NCBI GenBank assembly: GCA_001792895.1 | Contig: MARA01000020.1 | Span: 62,001-126,000, forward strand | Direction: 5' to 3' | Length of the DNA: 64,000 nt | From: Lentinus brumalis | Lineage: Eukaryota > Basidiomycota > Agaricomycetes > Polyporales > Polyporaceae | Part shown: piece by piece, positions 59,272 to 64,000 of the stretch | Numbering within the stretch: position 1 is the first letter of the stretch | How the letters are laid out: every line of letters begins with the position of its first letter | The notes under the pieces: generated by a model | Told to the model about the DNA's origin: nothing | Databases searched by the model: none | What the model saw: the letters and a program-made list of their open reading frames with translations, nothing else | Translations under genes and position numbers: made by a program

Positions 59272-61117
59272 ATGAGCTCGACTGCTGGTCTCTCTCGGCG
59301 TCGTGTACCAGCCTCCGCCTCGTCCACCGGCGACGATGATGTCGACAACGCCCGGGGACTGAACGGCACCGCCTCCTCAAACGGCGGCTCTGCCTCGCGC
59401 CCGGATCCTCCACATTCCCCTGCTCTCCACGCTGGCTCTGCATTCGAAGGCGGGAGGAAGATTGCGTACGACCCCCGCGACTTGGAGCGTGAAGACGAGG
59501 ATGCCCGGATGGGAGGGAAACCTCCGCGGCTGACCATCATGGAGGAGGTGCTCCTCCTCGGTCTCAAGGACAAGCAGGTGAGTATACCCACGCTCTGTCC
59601 ATCTTCACACCCGCTATCCTCCCTGGTCGTATCTCGGCTGTCGTCTACGCGCAAGTCTCGTCGGGGAGAATTAGGCCAGCGCGAACGAAGGCGCGCCGAC
59701 GCGCGACTTGTGCGGAGCTTCACGCTCCTTGTCGTCATGCTAGGCACCGCTGCACTGTTGAATGGAGCACGAGAACCCTGTGGCCGGACAGGCGCCATGT
59801 CGCTTTCGTTGCGCTTCGCTGTGATATGTGCAGTTCGCGGATCTGCACGATTTCGGTGCTCTGTTTTCTCTTTTGAGAGGCTGCGTGACATCTTCGGCTT
59901 GCGCTGCCAGCTATCGACTCCAAGCGCAGCCTGTGTAGGTTGCATCTCGAGAATCCCGAGCCTTCTGTCGGCCTGCAGTCTGTCGCCTTATGTGGCTAGC
60001 GAGACCGACACCAGTCATACGAAACTTCGTGCCAACTCGATATGACCGAATCGTTGTACCTAATGGAGTACTGTGTCGTACATATTTGAGCGCGTCCCAT
60101 GGCCTCTGGGTCCGCACTACTGCTGACGCTTGCTGACCCCCATGACAGGGCTACCTCTCGTTCTGGAACGACAACATCTCCTACGCACTGCGCGGCTGCA
60201 TACTCATCGAGCTCGCGCTCCGGCGCCGCATCGCACTGGTCAAGGACCCAAATCGGAGACACCTCCCGCTCCCGGAACGGCTCGTCGAGGTGCTCGACGA
60301 CCGACAAACCGGCGAAACGATACTGGACGAGACGCTGCGGATGATGAAGGGCCAGGAGCACGAGAAAATGGCCATCAACAGCTGGATAGACCTTCTCAGC
60401 GGTGAGTGTCCCCGTCCCGTCCCTACGCGGCCGGCCGACCTCCGCGCGGGACCCGCGTGACGTACGCCGAGGCTGATCGCCTCCGCACTCGTCCATCCTC
60501 GCAGGCGAAACATGGAACGTGATGAAGATTGGCTTCCAGCTCAAGCAGGTGCGCGAGCGGCTCGCAAAAGGGCTCGTCGACAAGGGCGTCCTGCGCACCG
60601 AGAAGCGCAACTTCCTCCTCTTCGACATGGCCACGCACCCTGTCGCGGACGTCCGCACCAAGGAGTCCATTGTCGGCCGCGTCGTCTCCCTCCTCACCTC
60701 CACCACCGCCGCCGTCCCGCCCGCCGCGCTCAACAAGGAGGGCACGCAGTGCCGCGTCATGCGTGCCGTGTGCCTCGTCTCTGCCGCGTACGCCGCGAGC
60801 GTGCTCGACAATGCGTTCGGGCGGCTCACGTACGAGGAACGCGAGGCGGCGTTCCAGCGGTGCGACGAGATCCTCGCGGAGTTCTCGACTTGGCCGTTTG
60901 GGAGCACCGGGTCTGGGGCACGCGGAGCGCGGCGGCGAGTCGGAGGAGGGAGGCTTCGAGGATCGGGATAGGCAGTGCGGGCGTGAGTTCGAGAGAGGTC
61001 GTGCTGGGGCTTGTGCAGGAGGTCAAGAAGGAGATGTTGGGCGGGGAGGAGGACTTGTGTTTTGAGCTTATTGCGGGGGTGTTGGAGGTACTGTCTAAAC
61101 TCGATTCGCTGCTCTAG
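59272..61117 (+). CDS. VPS74: Vps74/GPP34 (GOLPH3-like) Golgi protein, one apparent frameshift
   Basis: Peripheral Golgi protein that binds PI4P and retains glycosyltransferases. Exons 59272-59577, 60149-60401 and 60505-61117. The first 95 residues are a low-complexity Ser/Asp-rich leader. The GPP34 fold starts at [18 protein letters not shown] and continues with [79 protein letters not shown] and [17 protein letters not shown], ending [17 protein letters not shown]. The exon sum is 1,172 nt, one short. The frame shifts near the four-G run 60,915-60,918, after [12 protein letters not shown]; a fifth G restores [11 protein letters not shown] through the family-typical C-terminus. A 40-nt intron there is a less likely alternative. 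Intron 1 (571 nt) is long for this genome. Confidence 0.9.
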
Positions 61118-61417
61118 GTCGCTATAATATCCCCTACTCTGGACCGTGTTCGTGTATATGTTATTGATTGCTTTGACTCCTGGTTCGATATATTCTCGGA
61201 GGGACAGCTCAAGTCCACTTGTACTACTGTTATGCAACCGAAGAGGCATCACCGATGTTGATCATCCATATGCGAGTGGGTTTCTTGCAAGCCCCTAGGA
61301 CTAAGTTGCTTCGCAGGGCGCACAACTCGCACGACGCGACCCGAGCGAGAGTCAAGTCGACACTGACGACCGACTCTCTTGCATCCGACTAGCAAAAAAG
61401 ACCTGCTTGGATACGAA
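61118..61417. other. intergenic, 3' side of VPS74
   Basis: AT-richer 3' untranslated region and spacer; no further feature. Confidence 0.4.
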
Positions 61418-61509
61418 TGATGAGAGTGGGATTCGAACCCACGCCCGTGAGGACCAGATATCGGAAGAGCTCCTTAGTCTGGCGCCTTAGACCGCTCGGC
61501 CATCTCACC
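61418..61509 (-). tRNA. tRNA-Leu (anticodon AAG) with intron
   Basis: Cloverleaf read on the minus strand: acceptor GGTGAGA pairs with TCTCATC plus discriminator A; D-arm region TGGCCGAGCGGTCTAAGGC; anticodon stem CCAGA/TCTGG; T-arm GTGGGTTCGAATCCCAC; and a long variable arm typical of leucine tRNAs. The anticodon AAG reads from 61,475 to 61,473. Loop plus intron is 19 nt, so the intron is about 12 nt, placed after the base 3' of the anticodon (about 61,460-61,471). CCA is not encoded. Confidence 0.93.
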
Positions 61510-63001
61510 ATATGTTTTTGACGCGACTGGCAGCCTCCGTGGCAAGAACGAATTGCGCGGCCCACGCTGAGACGACGAGGACAATGTTCATCAAACTAAG
61601 TATGCGGGAACGGGTAGTCGTAGCTAACTTGATTACCTGTTGTTACGACGTGTCGATGCGCGTTTCGAGCCAAGATATGCATGGGACTTCGAAGCTTCAT
61701 GCGGTCTACTTGTCGTTTGAGCTACTGATGTTTACGTCGGCGCTTATGCCGAAAAGCATTGACTTGCCGAGTTTACTTGCCAGTGTCCTACCAGGCCGAG
61801 AAGTAGTGGAGCTCTGTCTGTCGGAAATAAGTGGTGTCTTCTGCCAGCCATTTCTCCATAGTTCTGTGGCTGGTCTCGATCAGCATCCATGGCACCCGAG
61901 TTGGGAGTTCTTAGGCGGCCTGCCAGCCGGTGTAAGTGAGTACATCAAACGTCAGGGGCTAGAAACGGAGTAGAGGAGACAGGTGAGCTACTGGGACTTT
62001 GTTGCAGGATGCATCGACGAATGACACTCAACGCAAGGCGGACCATCCGCTAGATTCAGCAGGGACGATGACGTTGAAGTTGCAAGTCGGTCACTGCCGA
62101 CGAGCGACACAAGGCGACATGCTTACTCCGCGCGTTGCCGCAGGTAAGTTCAGCAAGGAGGCTCGGGTTTTTGATCGCCGGTTCGTAGCCCGGCTGCGCA
62201 AAGCTGTCCGGACTCCTTAGGCTCCATATTTACGACGACACCATCCCAAAGGGCGTTGGACGCATTGGTCAAGATAACCGCTGAGACAAGTCAGATCGTG
62301 ACGGTGGAACAGAGAGATGGTGAGTGAGTACGTCCCAATGTTGGAATGCCAATTTCCTGGGCACGCTGCGGCACACCATGTGCGATGCTCGTGCGTTTTA
62401 TCACAAGCTGAAGCCTAAGCACAAGCCTTCTGAATCCGAAGCGGATACTATGTTCAGCCATAAGTAATCTTTAGCAGCCGTTAGCGAGCATAATGAATCA
62501 ATGAAGTTGCACATGTAGTAGCGCGATGCTCTATGATGCGGTGGCGGCGGCAGGGCGTCGTCCTGCGTCGTCAAGGTGCTTGTCAGTGTGAGATCCTGAT
62601 CTCGTTGAGTAGCCGATCATCCCATGACGTGCTTCCGCCTCTCACACCTCCTCTTCGTCCTCCTGGTGTTCGACCGCGGTCGGGCGTGTATCTGAGAAAT
62701 GCGCAGTGGTTTGAGAGGCCGAGCACACGTCTCTGTGACCTACATCTGCGAGTGAATGGGCGGCGGGAGAGGTTGGGAGAGGTCTCAGAAAGATATCAGA
62801 CGGATCTGCCAGATGGACGAAGCTGCGTCTAGTGCGTGCAACCGCGCGCATTTTGAATGATCGCTCCAGGTCCGAGACCGCGCCGTCTACTCATCCGCCC
62901 TCCTAATCATCTTCCATCCCTCATTTATCCCGACTCCCGGCCTGTTCCCTTCGCGACTCCCCTTTCTCTTTCACCTACTTGCTGGGTCTTGCACACCGAC
63001 C
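61510..63001. other. intergenic and leader of the G-alpha gene
   Basis: A 153-residue open frame (61,512-61,973, +) starts three bases after the tRNA 5' end and has no recognisable motif. A possible 5' splice site follows at 62,142 (GTAAGT). I do not call a gene. The last 150 bp are pyrimidine-rich and end in ACACCGACC before the G-alpha ATG. Confidence 0.4.
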
Positions 63002-64000
63002 ATGTACGCCTTGCGAGCCTCGACGGACCCGCTGGCCGAAGACCCATTCGCCAAGGTGCTTGCGCCGCCGCCCGGCGAGAGTGCGGATGAGCGTGCTGCG
63101 AGGCTGCGCAAGGAGGCGGAAGCAAAGCGGGTGAACGACGAGATAGACGAGAGGCTCAAGCAGGAACGGGCGGCGTGGAAGAAGCAGAAGAGGTTCAAGC
63201 TCCTTCTCCTCGGCCAGAGCGAAAGCGGTATGTCCCTTCCTCCTTTCCCGCCGCTTCTCCCGCCGCACGCGAAGTTCGTCCCCGCAACGCCTCCCGTCAT
63301 GGCAGCGCATCATGCCATCACTTGGATGCGTTCGTGCAAGCGCTATCATAGAGTTCCGGGCTGGTTCCGTCATGTCCGTTCGACGTTCTGCTGACCGACA
63401 TGGCCAGGAAAATCCACGATGCTAAAGAGTACGTTTCCTTCTCCTACGTCGCGATGAATCTCTGACCCCCCATTGCAGACTTCCAGCTCGCATTCTCACC
63501 AAAAGCATGGCGAGCCGAGCGCGAGTCGTGGCGCGCAGTCATTCAGCTCAACCTCATCCGGTCGGTCAACAGTATACTGGACGTCCTATCCCAGGAAATG
63601 GGCAAGTCGACCAACCTCACCTCGCATGCCACAATCACCTCCCCCTTCGTGCGCCCCATGACCAGCCCCTCCAGCACCCACGGCCACGGCAGCGCGAGCG
63701 AGAGCCCGACCAGCGAGTCCCCCTCAGGCCCACCCATCCAGTTCACACACACCCACGCCCTCCTCAAGCTTCGCCTCGGACCGCTTCGTCGCGTCGAAGC
63801 GGACCTGAAGCAGCTCATCGGCGCTGCGACCGACGAGATCACCCAGAGCGACTCAAACCCCGGACACGACGACACTACCAGCGGGGACGAGCTGAGCGCT
63901 GCAGCCCCCTTCGAGAACGGTGCGGGGCGTCGGCGGCCGGCCGAATACTACGTGCGCTCCAACGCATCCTGGCGCGACGCCGTGCGCGGTGCGTACAACC
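63002..64000 (+). CDS. heterotrimeric G-protein alpha subunit, long-insert type (3' end outside window)
   Basis: Signal-transducing GTPase at the plasma membrane. Exons so far: 63002-63227, 63408-63428 and 63479 to the window edge. The N-terminal helix is charged (ERAARLRKEAEAKRVNDEID, LKQERAAWKKQKRFK). LLLLGQSESG plus the 21-nt micro-exon KSTMLK gives the P-loop GQSESGKST, then NFQLAFSPKAW. A large Ser/Thr/Pro-rich insert follows (SPSSTHGHGSASESPTSESP), as in the expanded Agaricomycete G-alpha group rather than the canonical Gpa1-3. The usual N-terminal MGxxxS myristoylation motif is absent. Switch regions lie beyond the window. Confidence 0.88.

Noticed and set aside
61512..61973. 153-codon open frame starting next to the tRNA
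   Set aside because: No motif, no supporting splice model, and its start abuts the tRNA promoter region; kept only as a note.
1..64000. CRISPR arrays, bacterial operons, LTR retrotransposons, telomere repeats
   Set aside because: None seen: no regularly spaced identical short repeats, no reverse transcriptase or integrase motifs, no TTAGGG arrays. The only mobile element I can support is the Plavaka transposon.

Overview
The window is nuclear DNA from a filamentous basidiomycete, most likely an Agaricomycete of the polypore type. Genes are broken by many GT-AG introns of about 35-90 nt and the DNA is GC-rich. The recognisable set is fungal: a Chs7-type chitin synthase export chaperone, a Vps74/GPP34 Golgi protein, a long-insert G-alpha subunit, RNase H1 with a hybrid-binding domain, an F-box protein, and a Plavaka-type DNA transposon. 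The genus cannot be named from sequence alone.

The left part (about 325-37,845) is a head-to-tail segmental triplication. Block 1 (325-12,604) and block 2 (12,605-24,885) match at a fixed offset of about 12,281 bp; from 1,162 onward I found one 1-bp difference. Block 3 (24,886-37,845) is diverged, stops soon after its second gene, and is split by an 8,030-bp transposon (27,651-35,680). Each block carries an RNase H1 gene (+ strand) and a small secreted ricin-B-like lectin (- strand). Blocks 1 and 2 also carry several unrecognised multi-exon genes. The middle RNase H1 gene is a hybrid: its 5' half matches block 3 and its 3' half matches block 1. This is the expected product of unequal crossing-over between blocks 1 and 3 inside a 126-bp identical tract. 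An assembly loop through the same tract would look similar and must be excluded.

The transposon is a two-gene element: a Plavaka transposase on the - strand and a partner protein on the + strand, diverging from a short intergenic region with a TATA box and a GC-rich palindrome. Its reading frames look intact. Because blocks 1 and 2 keep the empty site, its ends can be placed almost to the base.

From 37.8 to 46.9 kb the DNA is a patchwork of degenerate local duplications around a quinone-reductase-like gene (one apparent frameshift) and a small secreted helical protein. From 46.9 kb on, ordinary housekeeping genes dominate: CHS7 (with a repeat-filled 1,977-nt intron), two unidentified genes, an F-box gene, VPS74, an intron-containing tRNA-Leu(AAG) and the 5' part of a G-alpha gene that runs off the end. 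Three genes each appear to lack one base in a four-base C/G run, so assembly indel errors are a concern. The housekeeping genes share no obvious pathway; CHS7 and VPS74 both act in the early secretory pathway and supply the wall and glycosylation machinery.
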